64,000 bases of DNA from Rhizobiales bacterium GAS188 (GTDB taxonomy: Bacteria > Pseudomonadota > Alphaproteobacteria > Rhizobiales > Beijerinckiaceae). This document shows positions 38,158-46,080 of the stretch, one piece after another. The notes beneath the pieces were generated by a model that did no database searches, was not told the origin of the DNA, and worked only from the letters and a program-made list of their open reading frames with translations. Numbering within the stretch: the stretch's first letter is position 1; each line of letters starts with the position of its first letter. The translations under genes and the position numbers were made by a program. The stretch covers positions 1,426,001-1,490,000 of the forward strand of contig FNSS01000001.1 in the NCBI GenBank assembly GCA_900104855.1, read 5' to 3'.

Positions 38158-38272
38158 GCCGCCGATAGCGCCCTTTTTGGCAGTTGAATGCGGCGGGGAG
38201 ACTTCCTAGGTTACCCCTCTGCCACCCCGGCCCCGGACGCAGCATGCGGGCCGAAGCGCGAAAGGGATTGCC

Positions 38273-38593
38273 ATGCCGACCGCCAAGACCTCCGATGCCT
38301 CCTTCGAGAACGACGTGATCAAGTCCGAGCACCCGGTCGTCGTCGATTTCTGGGCGGAGTGGTGCGGCCCCTGCCGCATGATCGGTCCGTCGCTCGAGGA
38401 TATCTCGAACGAGCTCGCCGGCAAGATAAAGGTCGTCAAGCTCAATGTCGACGAGAACCCTGCGACCGCCGACAAGTTCGGCGTCCGCTCGATCCCGACC
38501 CTGATGATCTTCAAGGATGGCAAGCTCGCGGCCCAGAAGGTGGGCGCCGCCTCGAAAGGCGACCTGTCGCGCTGGATCGGCGCCCACGCCTGA
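38273..38593 (+). CDS. trxA: Thioredoxin
   Basis: The 106-residue protein is a classical cytoplasmic thioredoxin. VVVDFWAEWCGPCRMIGPSLEDI has the WCGPC redox site, and FGVRSIPTLMIFKDGK carries the cis-proline. AAAGGG precedes the ATG. In many alphaproteobacteria trxA follows addA; here it follows rpoN and a repeat, apparently as a single gene. Confidence 0.97.
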   Translation: MPTAKTSDASFENDVIKSEHPVVVDFWAEWCGPCRMIGPSLEDISNELAGKIKVVKLNVDENPATADKFGVRSIPTLMIFKDGKLAAQKVGAASKGDLSRWIGAHA

Positions 38594-38606
38594 GCGGCGG
38601 GAGACC

Positions 38607-38635
38607 CCTCGCCGGGCAGGCAAGGCTCGGCGAGG
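38607..38635 (+). terminator. Hairpin downstream of trxA
   Basis: CCTCGCCG and CGGCGAGG form an 8-bp stem with a 13-nt loop, 13 bp after the trxA stop. There is no T-run, so termination here is only probable. Confidence 0.45.
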
Positions 38636-38679
38636 CTGACGCAGGCGCGATCGATCGAGACCGGATCGCTGCGATTCTT

Positions 38680-39363
38680 TCAGGGAGCGAGGCTACTGCC
38701 CACGCATGTGGAATAGGTCTTGCCGGTGCTCGAATTGGTGCGCGCGATGGAGGGCTTGTAGCGCGGCACCATGAAATTCACTTCCGACAGGTTGACCGTG
38801 CCCGTGACCACGTATCCGATCGGCGGATGGTAGGGGAAATTGGCCTGGCCGAGGATCACCGATCCACCCTGGGTGCGGAGATTGGCCGGAACGATCGTGG
38901 TCGGGATCGCGTTGGTGCAGCTAGGCGTCATGGCGACGGCGCCAGGACCCGTCGCGTCGCTCCACACCACATAGGCATTAGGCGGGTTCGCGACACCACT
39001 ATCGAACACGAAGCTGGTGATCACCATGCCGGCCTTGGTGTAGTCGTATGGCGACAGGACGGCGGCGCTGGCATTGAAGACGCCGTTAATGTCCGAGTCC
39101 TGTATGCCCTGATTAAGATTGTAGCGAGCCGTGAGGTTGGCGAGCGTCAGCGACAGGCTGGCGAGCTTGCGATCGGCCGTGACGCCCCCTCCCACCTCGA
39201 CCGAGCCGATATAGGCGGTGAGCATCACAGGCAGCACCATGGCGAATTCGATTGCCGCGGTCGCCGTGCTGCGCAGCGCGAAATCTTGAAGCTTGGCGTA
39301 GAAGTCTTGGAGCTTGGCGTATATGTGCGCGCCGACCGCCTGCAGACGCGTTCCAACCGACAT
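38680..39363 (-). CDS. TadE/TadG-like pilus protein
   Basis: The 227-residue protein has one hydrophobic segment near the N-terminus in TATAAIEFAMVLPVMLTAYI, with the conserved Glu of TadE-type pseudopilins. A long Ser/Thr-rich extracytoplasmic part ends with two cysteines. The N-terminal cytoplasmic piece contains a perfect heptad duplication, YAKLQDF-YAKLQDF (DNA units 39280-39300 and 39301-39321). It follows a second TadE-like gene; its ribosome-binding site AGGAGG lies inside the tandem repeat between them. The Tad secretion machinery genes are not adjacent. Confidence 0.82.
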   Translation of the reverse strand: MSVGTRLQAVGAHIYAKLQDFYAKLQDFALRSTATAAIEFAMVLPVMLTAYIGSVEVGGGVTADRKLASLSLTLANLTARYNLNQGIQDSDINGVFNASAAVLSPYDYTKAGMVITSFVFDSGVANPPNAYVVWSDATGPGAVAMTPSCTNAIPTTIVPANLRTQGGSVILGQANFPYHPPIGYVVTGTVNLSEVNFMVPRYKPSIARTNSSTGKTYSTCVGSSLAP

Positions 39364-39370
39364 GGTGCCT

Positions 39371-39430
39371 CCTGGCTCTCAGTCGAAAGTTCTGGCTCTC
39401 AGTTGAAAGTTCTGGCTCTCAGTTGAAAGG
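39371..39430. repeat. Tandem 20-bp repeat between the two TadE genes
   Basis: Three units of TCTGGCTCTCAGTTGAAAGT (39371-39390, 39391-39410, 39411-39430) occur with one to two changes. The unit nearest the upstream gene contains its stop codon; the unit at the other end carries the ribosome-binding site of the downstream gene. Confidence 0.88.
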
Positions 39431-40048
39431 CTCGTTCATGAAGGCGACAGTCGACATCATGAGACGCGACGTGCTGCTGCCGGCCGTCTTCAGCCCTGAA
39501 TCCATGTTGCTGCCCATGAAGTTCACGGGGAAAGACAGATAGATCGGCTGCAGCAGCGCCGCCCGCACGATGACGATCTGGTTCTTTGTGGTATTCGAGT
39601 AGAGCGGCTTGCCGTCGCTGGTGCCCCAGTTGATGCTGCTGCCCGACACTGTCGGCGGGGTGAGCACCGCATTGGCGAAGGCCGAGGGCGCGCGAATATC
39701 GATCTGCAACGTCTTTGCGCCGTAGGCGCCCGCGCAGTCGAAGAGCGCCGTGATGCGGCTGCACAAGCCCTTCGGGCCAGTGACGAAATCATCCGCGCTC
39801 ATGGTCGTCGCCTGGCCCGTCATGATCAGGCGCGCCGTATCCTGCAGCGCCGTGTCGAGCACCTGCCCGGTGAACACCACGAGCGCCGTCTGGAACATCG
39901 CGAGCAGGAGGGCGAGGAAGGGGATGGCCACAAGGCCGAATTCGACGGCGACCGAACCCTGCTTGTCGGCATGGAACCGCGATGCGCGGCCCGAGGCCCG
40001 CACAAATCTCCTCACGAGAGGCGATTTCCGCCCCATGGGGATCGTCAT
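39419..40048 (-). CDS. TadE-like pilus assembly protein
   Basis: The 209-residue protein has the TadE signature DKQGSVAVEFGLVAIPFLALLLAMFQTALV near residues 25-55: a short cytoplasmic basic head, a Glu and one membrane helix. The remaining part is exported and contains two cysteines about 14 residues apart. The start at 40048 has GGAG upstream. It is the first of two TadE-like genes and probably makes a minor pseudopilin of a Flp/Tad system encoded elsewhere. Confidence 0.85.
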   Translation of the reverse strand: MTIPMGRKSPLVRRFVRASGRASRFHADKQGSVAVEFGLVAIPFLALLLAMFQTALVVFTGQVLDTALQDTARLIMTGQATTMSADDFVTGPKGLCSRITALFDCAGAYGAKTLQIDIRAPSAFANAVLTPPTVSGSSINWGTSDGKPLYSNTTKNQIVIVRAALLQPIYLSFPVNFMGSNMDSGLKTAGSSTSRLMMSTVAFMNEPFN

Positions 40049-40176
40049 CAGGGAACTCCGATTGCCGAAACGGCTCAGCCGATCCCGCAAACTCCTACCC
40101 CATACCGGTAAACATGCCCTGAATCGCGCAACTCGCATTCGCCTCATCAGGAATCCGGGTTGCAACGGACACCGCG

Positions 40177-40200
40177 CCGCCGGGACGGTCGCGGTCCCAG
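40177..40200. repeat. End fragment of the dispersed element
   Basis: GCCGGGACGGTCGCGGTCCC followed by AG matches the terminal part of the 85-bp element. The rest is missing. Confidence 0.5.
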
Positions 40201-40203
40201 GGC

Positions 40204-40986
40204 TTAATTTCCCGCCTGGCCGTGAATGGCCGAGCCGTGAAAGACATGGACTCGCCCTTCGCCGATGACGATGGCCTTGAGGCGAGCCCGGTCGAACACG
40301 GCCGAGAAGGCTGCGGCTCGCAGATCGAGCCCACCCGCATAGGCGCCGAAGGCCGGCAGCACGCAGCGCCGCTCATCGGTCGCAAAGCAGCGCCGGCGCA
40401 CGCCGCCGCCACGCCCGACGATGCGGGCGACGGGATGCAGGTGACCGGCGATCTCGCCCTGGGCGCTGTCGTCGAGGCCGGAGCCGGGCTCATGGCGCGC
40501 CTTCACGCCCGCGACCTCGCAGGCCTCCACATGGATCCCCGGCAGCCCCGCCGGCGCCGCCGGATCATGGTTTCCCGCGACCCAGACCCAATCGCGTCCC
40601 GCCTGCATGGCCCGCAAGGCGGTGCGGCACTCGGCGTCGAGCCGCTCGGCGCCGTCGCTGTCATGGAAGCCGTCGCCGAGCGAGATCACGCAACGCGGAT
40701 CATAATGCGCGATCACGGCTGCGAGCGCCGCGAGCGTCGCCGGCGTATCATAGGGCGGCAACATCATGCCGCGTCGCGCCAGCGACGAGCCTTTTTCGAG
40801 ATGCAGATCGGCAACGATCAAGGTGCGCTCGTCCTCATGCCAAAGGGCGCCCGAGGTGTCGGCGAGGAACACGGCAGCGCCAAGCTCGAGCCCGCAGCTG
40901 CGCCGGGCTGCCGGTCGGAACGGGGCAGCGCCGGCTTCGCTCGCGACGGCGCCGGCGCGAGCCCAGATCTTGCCGCTCTCAACCAT
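40204..40986 (-). CDS. pdeM: PdeM, ligase-associated metallophosphoesterase
   Basis: The 260-residue protein is a calcineurin-like phosphoesterase of the ligase-associated DNA-repair group. Metal-binding motifs are LIVADLHLEKGSSLARRG (D-x-H), ISLGDGFHDSDGAERL (G-D-x-F-H-D), WVAGNHDP (G-N-H-D) and IAGHLHPVARI (G-H-x-H). PdeM proteins are nucleases working with an Lhr-type helicase and an ATP-dependent ligase. It follows the helicase by 11 bp, with a tandem repeat spanning the junction. The extended N-terminus (30 residues) is less conserved. Confidence 0.9.
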   Translation of the reverse strand: MVESGKIWARAGAVASEAGAAPFRPAARRSCGLELGAAVFLADTSGALWHEDERTLIVADLHLEKGSSLARRGMMLPPYDTPATLAALAAVIAHYDPRCVISLGDGFHDSDGAERLDAECRTALRAMQAGRDWVWVAGNHDPAAPAGLPGIHVEACEVAGVKARHEPGSGLDDSAQGEIAGHLHPVARIVGRGGGVRRRCFATDERRCVLPAFGAYAGGLDLRAAAFSAVFDRARLKAIVIGEGRVHVFHGSAIHGQAGN

Positions 40987-41006
40987 GCTTGCGGCTCTCA
41001 GCCATG
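40969..41006. repeat. Tandem 19-bp repeat at helicase/pdeM junction
   Basis: CTTGCSGCTCTCARCCATG occurs twice (40969-40987, 40988-41006), differing at two bases. On the coding strand one unit contains the helicase stop and an unused ATG; the other contains the pdeM start. Confidence 0.85.
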
Positions 41007-43700
41007 ATCTCTTCGGGGGATCGGCTCGCGCCTCTCCGAAAGTCGCATTCGGGTCACGCCGGAACTTCCTGCACCAAGGGCTTCCTGCATCAGGGTCGCT
41101 TCGGCTTCCGCCAATATCTCGTCCCTCGCCTCGCCATGCACCGCTTCGCGACCGATCTCGAGCACGATCGACACGGCGAGCGGCGAGACGCGCTCGAGCC
41201 CCTTATGCCTGATTCGCCCCACGATGCGCGAGAGCATCATGGCGAGACGCTTGAGATCGAGAAGGCCGGTCGCGGCGTCCTCGCGCGCCGCCTGCAGCAG
41301 GATATGGCCCGGCTCATGGCTGCGCAGCACGTCGTAGACGAGGTCGGTCGAGATCGTCACCTGGCGGCCGCTCTTCTGTAGTCCGGGATGGCGTCTCTCG
41401 ATCAGGCCGGCAATGATGGCGCAGGCACGGAAGCTGCGCTTCATCAGCGCCGTCTCGGCGAGCCAGGCCTCGAGATCGTCGCCCAGCATGTCCTGCCCGA
41501 ACAGCTCGTCGAGCGACAGCCGCCCCTGCTCGACCGCGAGCCCGATATCGCCGAGCGCCCAGACGCTGATGCCGTAATCATTGCAGGCAAAGCCGAGCGG
41601 GCGCAGCCTGGCGCGCTCGAGCCTGCGCGTCAGCAGCATGCCGAGCGTCTGATGGGCGAGCCGTCCCTCGAACGGATAAGCGACGAGAAAATGCCGCCCC
41701 GCGCTCGGAAAGGTCTCGACCAGCAAGCCGTCCTGCTCGGGCAGCAGCGAACGCTCGGCCTGATAACCGAGCCAGCGCGCCACTTCCTCAGGCAATCTCG
41801 ACCAGCTCGAGGGGTCGGCCAGCATAGCGCGCACCCGGGCGGCGAGAAAAGTCGAGAGCGGGAATTTGCCGCCGTCATAGGAGGGGATCTTGGGGTCGGT
41901 GCCGGCGCGCGCTCGCGAGGCCACGACCTCGTTCTCGGTGATGCCCTCGAAACGCAGGATCTCGCCTGCAAAGATGAAGGTGTCGCCGACCGTCATCTGC
42001 TCGGCCCAATATTCCTCGAGCTCGCCGAGCATACGGCCGGAGCGGCGCAACAGGCCGGTCGCCGCAAAATGTCCTGCGGAAGCTTGAGCGCCCGGCCTCG
42101 CCGCCCGCAGGCGACCGAGCCTGACCTTCAGCATCGCCGCCTCGACGATGGTGCCGACATTCAGCCGGTATTGCTGGATGACGCTCGCGGTCGCCGCGCG
42201 CCAGCGCCCGTCCCGCCCCTGGCGGATCTTGGCGAAGCGCTCATAGGAACGCAGCGCATAGCCGCCCGTCGCCACGAATTGCAGCACCGTCTCGAAGCTC
42301 TCCCGGGTCAGCTCCGCATAGGGGGCAGTCGAGACGGTCTCGGCATAGAGCTCGTCGGCGAGGAAAGGATCGCCGCAGGCGACGCCGAGCACATGCTGGG
42401 CGAGCACGTCGAGGGCGCCACGCCGCGCATCGGGCGTATCTTGCGCTGCCGCCTCCACGGCTTCGAGCGCCGCCTCCGCCTCGAGCGCCTCGAAGCGGTT
42501 CGAGGGCACGATGACGGCCTTGGAAGGCTCGTCCAAACGGTGATTGGCGCGTCCGATGCGCTGCATCAGCCGGCTCGCGCCCTTGGGTGCGCCGACATTG
42601 ATGACGAGGTCGACATCGCCCCAATCGATGCCGAGATCGAGCGTCGAGGTACAGACCACCGCCTTGAGGCGGCCTTGCGCCATCGCGGCCTCGACCTTCT
42701 TGCGCTGCGCCGCGTCGAGCGAGCCGTGATGCAGGGCGATGGGGAGCGAATCCTCGTTCATGCGCCACAGCGCCTGGAACAGGAACTCCGCCTGCATGCG
42801 GGTGTTGACGAAGACGAGCGTCATCTTGTGCGAGCGGATCGCCGCGTAGATCTCGGGCAAGGCATGACGGGTGATATGACCGGCAAGCGGCAGCGGCGCC
42901 TCGGTCTCGAGGATCGTGAGGTCCGCGGGCGCCGCCCCGCCCGCGGTGACGAGATCGGCGAGGCTGGCGCGCGGCCGCTCGGCATCGAGAGCGCGCGTCG
43001 CGCCGAGCCAGAGCTGCAGGGCTTGCGGCTCGCGCACAGTCGCCGACAGGCCGACGCTGGCGAGGCCCGGCGCGATGGCCTTCAGCCTTGCGAGGTCGAG
43101 CGCCAGGAGATCGCCGCGCTTCGAGGTCACGAGTGAATGCAGCTCATCGATGATGACGCGCCGCAGCGAACCGAACAGTTCGCGCGATTCCTTGGCGGCG
43201 AGCAGCAGCGCCACCTGCTCGGGCGTCGTGAGCAGGATATCGGGCGGCGCCGTCTTCTGGCGCTGCCGGGCGAAGGCCGAAGTATCGCCGGTGCGCGTCT
43301 CGACGCGGATCGGCAGTTCCATCTCGCGCAGCGGCGTTTCCAGATTGCGCTGCACATCGGCGGCGAGCGCCTTCAAGGGCGACACATAGAGCGTGTGCAG
43401 GCGCCGCTTCGCGCGCTTGCCCCGAGCGCCGGGCTTTGCTGCACCCCCGGCTTCCGTTCCGCTGCTGGCCGCGTCCGCCCCGCCGGGAGCGGAACGCGCC
43501 TCGGCAAGCTCGATCAAGGAGGGCAGGAACCCCGCCAGCGTCTTGCCGGCTCCGGTCGGGGCGATGAGCAGCACCGAGCGCCCCTGGCGCGCCATGCCGA
43601 TGAGCTCGAGCTGGTGGGTGCGCGGCGCCCAGCCCCGCATGGCGAACCAACCCGCGAATGGCTGCGGCAGGTTGGACGGTTCGGGCATCGGCCGGTCCAT
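40998..43700 (-). CDS. Lhr-type DEXH helicase, ligase-associated
   Basis: The 900-residue superfamily 2 helicase belongs to the Lhr family (ligase-associated DNA damage response type). Walker A is LIAPTGAGKTLAGFLPSL; motif II is VIIDELHSL; TLYVSPLKALAADVQRNLETPL is motif Ia. Helicase domain 2 has VVCTSTLDLGIDWGDVDLVINVG and MQRIGRANHR as motifs V and VI. The winged-helix and Lhr-core domains follow. The start is uncertain: methionines at 43700 and 43688 both fit, and neither has a strong ribosome-binding site. The partner ligase and exonuclease genes are not next to it. Confidence 0.93.
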   Translation of the reverse strand: MDRPMPEPSNLPQPFAGWFAMRGWAPRTHQLELIGMARQGRSVLLIAPTGAGKTLAGFLPSLIELAEARSAPGGADAASSGTEAGGAAKPGARGKRAKRRLHTLYVSPLKALAADVQRNLETPLREMELPIRVETRTGDTSAFARQRQKTAPPDILLTTPEQVALLLAAKESRELFGSLRRVIIDELHSLVTSKRGDLLALDLARLKAIAPGLASVGLSATVREPQALQLWLGATRALDAERPRASLADLVTAGGAAPADLTILETEAPLPLAGHITRHALPEIYAAIRSHKMTLVFVNTRMQAEFLFQALWRMNEDSLPIALHHGSLDAAQRKKVEAAMAQGRLKAVVCTSTLDLGIDWGDVDLVINVGAPKGASRLMQRIGRANHRLDEPSKAVIVPSNRFEALEAEAALEAVEAAAQDTPDARRGALDVLAQHVLGVACGDPFLADELYAETVSTAPYAELTRESFETVLQFVATGGYALRSYERFAKIRQGRDGRWRAATASVIQQYRLNVGTIVEAAMLKVRLGRLRAARPGAQASAGHFAATGLLRRSGRMLGELEEYWAEQMTVGDTFIFAGEILRFEGITENEVVASRARAGTDPKIPSYDGGKFPLSTFLAARVRAMLADPSSWSRLPEEVARWLGYQAERSLLPEQDGLLVETFPSAGRHFLVAYPFEGRLAHQTLGMLLTRRLERARLRPLGFACNDYGISVWALGDIGLAVEQGRLSLDELFGQDMLGDDLEAWLAETALMKRSFRACAIIAGLIERRHPGLQKSGRQVTISTDLVYDVLRSHEPGHILLQAAREDAATGLLDLKRLAMMLSRIVGRIRHKGLERVSPLAVSIVLEIGREAVHGEARDEILAEAEATLMQEALGAGSSGVTRMRLSERREPIPRRDHG

Positions 43701-43852
43701 CAGCGATGCGCGGCGTGCCGCCGGGGCGAATGGCCTGAGGTGATCTGCATGCGACTGATCCGACCGCCGAACGCTATTCGGGTCCGGCGAGCCGGTCAAT
43801 TTAGCGGCGCATGCGATAAGGGCGTCCAGGATGCTCGACCGCCCCTCATCCG

Positions 43853-43872
43853 CCGATCGCTGACGCGATCGG
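43853..43872. repeat. Palindrome between helicase and CUT2 operon
   Basis: CCGATCGC-TGAC-GCGATCGG is a perfect 8-bp hairpin, followed by a second one with CCTTCTC / GAGAAGG arms (43876-43898). They lie beyond the end of the CUT2 binding-protein gene. They may act in termination or be repeat debris. Confidence 0.55.
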
Positions 43873-43972
43873 GGCCTTCTCCCGCAAGCTGAGAAGGAGG
43901 CGTGCGCATGGTTCAGCCCCGGCCGATCCGGCCACGCGCCCCACCCTCACCCTTCGCACCGAAATGCGGATC

Positions 43973-44914
43973 TCAGTTGTAGAGAACCGCGGCGACTTTC
44001 GGGTCGCTGACGTTCGATTTGTCGTACCAGTAGAATCCGGTGTCGACCACCTTGGGCAGCTTTTCGCCCTTCAACGCCTTCATGGCCGATTCGACGACGC
44101 AGGCGCCGATGCCGATCGGGTTCTGGGTAATCGCGCCGGCCTCTTCGCCGGACTTGATTGCGTCGATCTGCTCTTTGCCCGAATCGTAGCCGACCACGAC
44201 GACCTTCTTCTTGGACTCCTTGACGCCGTGCAGCACGCCAATGATCGAGCCCTCATTGGCACCGAAGATGCCCTTGAGGTTCGGGTTGGCCTGCAGGATC
44301 GCCTTGGTGATCTCGGTCGACTTCAACTGGTCGCCACCACCATATTGGACGCTGATGATCTTGACGTTGGGGTGCTTCTCTTTCATCCGGTTGACGAAGC
44401 CGTCGCGGCGGTCGATGCCGGTGCGGCTAGTCTGATCGTGCACCACCACGGCGACTTCGCCCGAATCGCCGATCATCCCCGCCAATTTGTCGGCAGCGAC
44501 GCCGGCGGCCGCGAGGTTGTCGGTCGCGCAGGTGGTCAACGGGATGTCGCTGTCGACGCCCGAGTCGAAAGCGATCACCGGGATGTGCTGGTCTTGCGCC
44601 TTCTTGAGTAGCGGAATGGCCGCCTTGCTATCGAGCGCGGCGAAGCCGATCGCTTGCGGATGCTTGGCGAGGTCGGCTGACAGCATATCGATCTGCTTGT
44701 CGACCATCGCCTCGGTCTCCGGCCCTTCGAAGCTGATCTTGACCTTGAGCTTCTGGGCCTCCTGCTCCGCACCGAGCTTGACCGCCTGCCAGAACTGGTG
44801 CTGGAAGCCCTTGGAGATCAACGGAATGTAGGGGTCGTCGGCACGCGAGACGCCGGTGAGCCCCACCAACGCAGCGGCGCCGATCAAGGCGGTGATTTGC
44901 ATTCTGTTCAACAT
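43973..44914 (-). CDS. Sugar ABC transporter binding protein (RbsB-like)
   Basis: The 313-residue periplasmic protein has a signal peptide (MLNRMQITALIGAAALVGLTG, cleavage after SRA) and the Peripla_BP_4 fold of CUT2 transporters. Typical segments are YIPLISKGFQHQFWQAVKLGAEQEAQKL, QIDMLSADLAKHPQAIGFAALD, PVIAFDSGVDSDIPLTTCATDN and GIFGANEGSIIGVLHGVKES. It should bind a monosaccharide; which one cannot be told. It is the last gene of the ATPase-permease-binding protein set, an unusual place, since the binding protein normally comes first. Confidence 0.92.
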   Translation of the reverse strand: MLNRMQITALIGAAALVGLTGVSRADDPYIPLISKGFQHQFWQAVKLGAEQEAQKLKVKISFEGPETEAMVDKQIDMLSADLAKHPQAIGFAALDSKAAIPLLKKAQDQHIPVIAFDSGVDSDIPLTTCATDNLAAAGVAADKLAGMIGDSGEVAVVVHDQTSRTGIDRRDGFVNRMKEKHPNVKIISVQYGGGDQLKSTEITKAILQANPNLKGIFGANEGSIIGVLHGVKESKKKVVVVGYDSGKEQIDAIKSGEEAGAITQNPIGIGACVVESAMKALKGEKLPKVVDTGFYWYDKSNVSDPKVAAVLYN

Positions 44915-45037
44915 TGGATTCCTCCGTTCCTTCCTGTTTTGCTCGCTTTAGCTGACCAATGTTTCGGCGATTTTTCCTTGAGCGTTGGTCAGTATTGCCT
45001 GTCTTCGCCTCCGTGCCTGCCCTCGATCGATTTCGCT

Positions 45038-46057
45038 TCACAAGCTCCTCCGCCGCAGGATGTCTATGTACACGGCCAGGATGATGATGACGCCGGTGAC
45101 GACGATCTGCCATTCCTGCGCGACCGAGAGGATGCGCAGGCCGTTGGTGAGAACGCTCATGATGAAGGCGCCGATGATGGTGCCAAGCACCGTTCCGGTG
45201 CCTCCGCTCAGCGAGGTGCCGCCGATCACAACCGCGGCGATTGCTTCGAGCTCGTAGCCCTGGCCCAGCGCCGGCTGGGCGGAATTGAGCCGCGAGGCGA
45301 TCAGCAGGCCCGCGACTCCGCAAATGGCACCCGCCAACATGTAGATCGTGATCTTCCAGCGGTCCACGTTGACGCCGGACAGGCGAACCGCTTCCTCGTT
45401 GCTGCCCAAGGCGAATGTGTAGCGGCCGAGCGCCGTGCGGCCGAGAAGGACCGATGCCGCGATCGCCACCGCAAACAGGATCAACACGCTATTGGGAACC
45501 GGCACGCTGGGCAGAATGTAGCCGATCACCGAACCCTGCGAGATTGTCGAGAAGCTTTCGGTGTCGGTGAAATAGATCGGCTTGTCGCCGGCCACCACGA
45601 GGGCCAGTCCCTTGTTCACCAGCATCATGCCGAGCGTGGCGATGAAGGGGGGTAGCTTCAATTTCGCGACGAAGGTGCCCGACAGCGCGCCGCTCGCCGC
45701 GCCCATCGCGATGGCCGCGAGCACGCCAGTCCACAAGGGCAGGTGCCAGTAGGTCAGGAACACCCCCGCCATCACGGCGCACAAGGTCATCAAGGTGCCG
45801 ACCGACAGATCGATGCCACCCGTGATGATGACGAAGGTGGAGGCGATTGCCAGCACGCCATTGACCGCCGTCGACTGCAGGATGCCAAGGAAGTTCTCGA
45901 CCTGCATGAAGGCGGGCGAGGCGAAACTGAAAGCGATCATCAACAGGATCAGGCTGGCGAAGGCGAACAGCTTTTGGCGCGCTATCGAGCCAAATATCTG
46001 GGCTCGGAAAGCAACGCGCTGGTCGGTTCCGATCGCGGCCGTTTTGGATTCCGTCAT
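45038..46057 (-). CDS. Sugar ABC transporter permease (RbsC-like)
   Basis: The 339-residue inner-membrane protein has eight to ten helices and the BPD_transp_2 signature: GGIDLSVGTLMTLCAVMAG near the middle and NGLRILSVAQEWQIVVTGVIIILAVYIDILRRR at the end. AIAAVVIGGTSLSGGTGTVLGTIIGAF holds the EAA-like coupling loop. It lies 23 bp after the ATPase gene and 123 bp before the binding-protein gene. Confidence 0.93.
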   Translation of the reverse strand: MTESKTAAIGTDQRVAFRAQIFGSIARQKLFAFASLILLMIAFSFASPAFMQVENFLGILQSTAVNGVLAIASTFVIITGGIDLSVGTLMTLCAVMAGVFLTYWHLPLWTGVLAAIAMGAASGALSGTFVAKLKLPPFIATLGMMLVNKGLALVVAGDKPIYFTDTESFSTISQGSVIGYILPSVPVPNSVLILFAVAIAASVLLGRTALGRYTFALGSNEEAVRLSGVNVDRWKITIYMLAGAICGVAGLLIASRLNSAQPALGQGYELEAIAAVVIGGTSLSGGTGTVLGTIIGAFIMSVLTNGLRILSVAQEWQIVVTGVIIILAVYIDILRRRSL

Positions 46058-46080
46058 CCCATCGATTCCTCTGGCCTAGC

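Noticed and set aside
36704-38623. 639-codon minus-strand frame across rpoN and trxA
   Set aside because: Antisense to two certain genes; no motifs.
43853-43898. Clear terminator for the CUT2 operon
   Set aside because: The hairpins are perfect but lie 75-120 bp beyond the stop and lack a T-run, so I list them only as palindromes.
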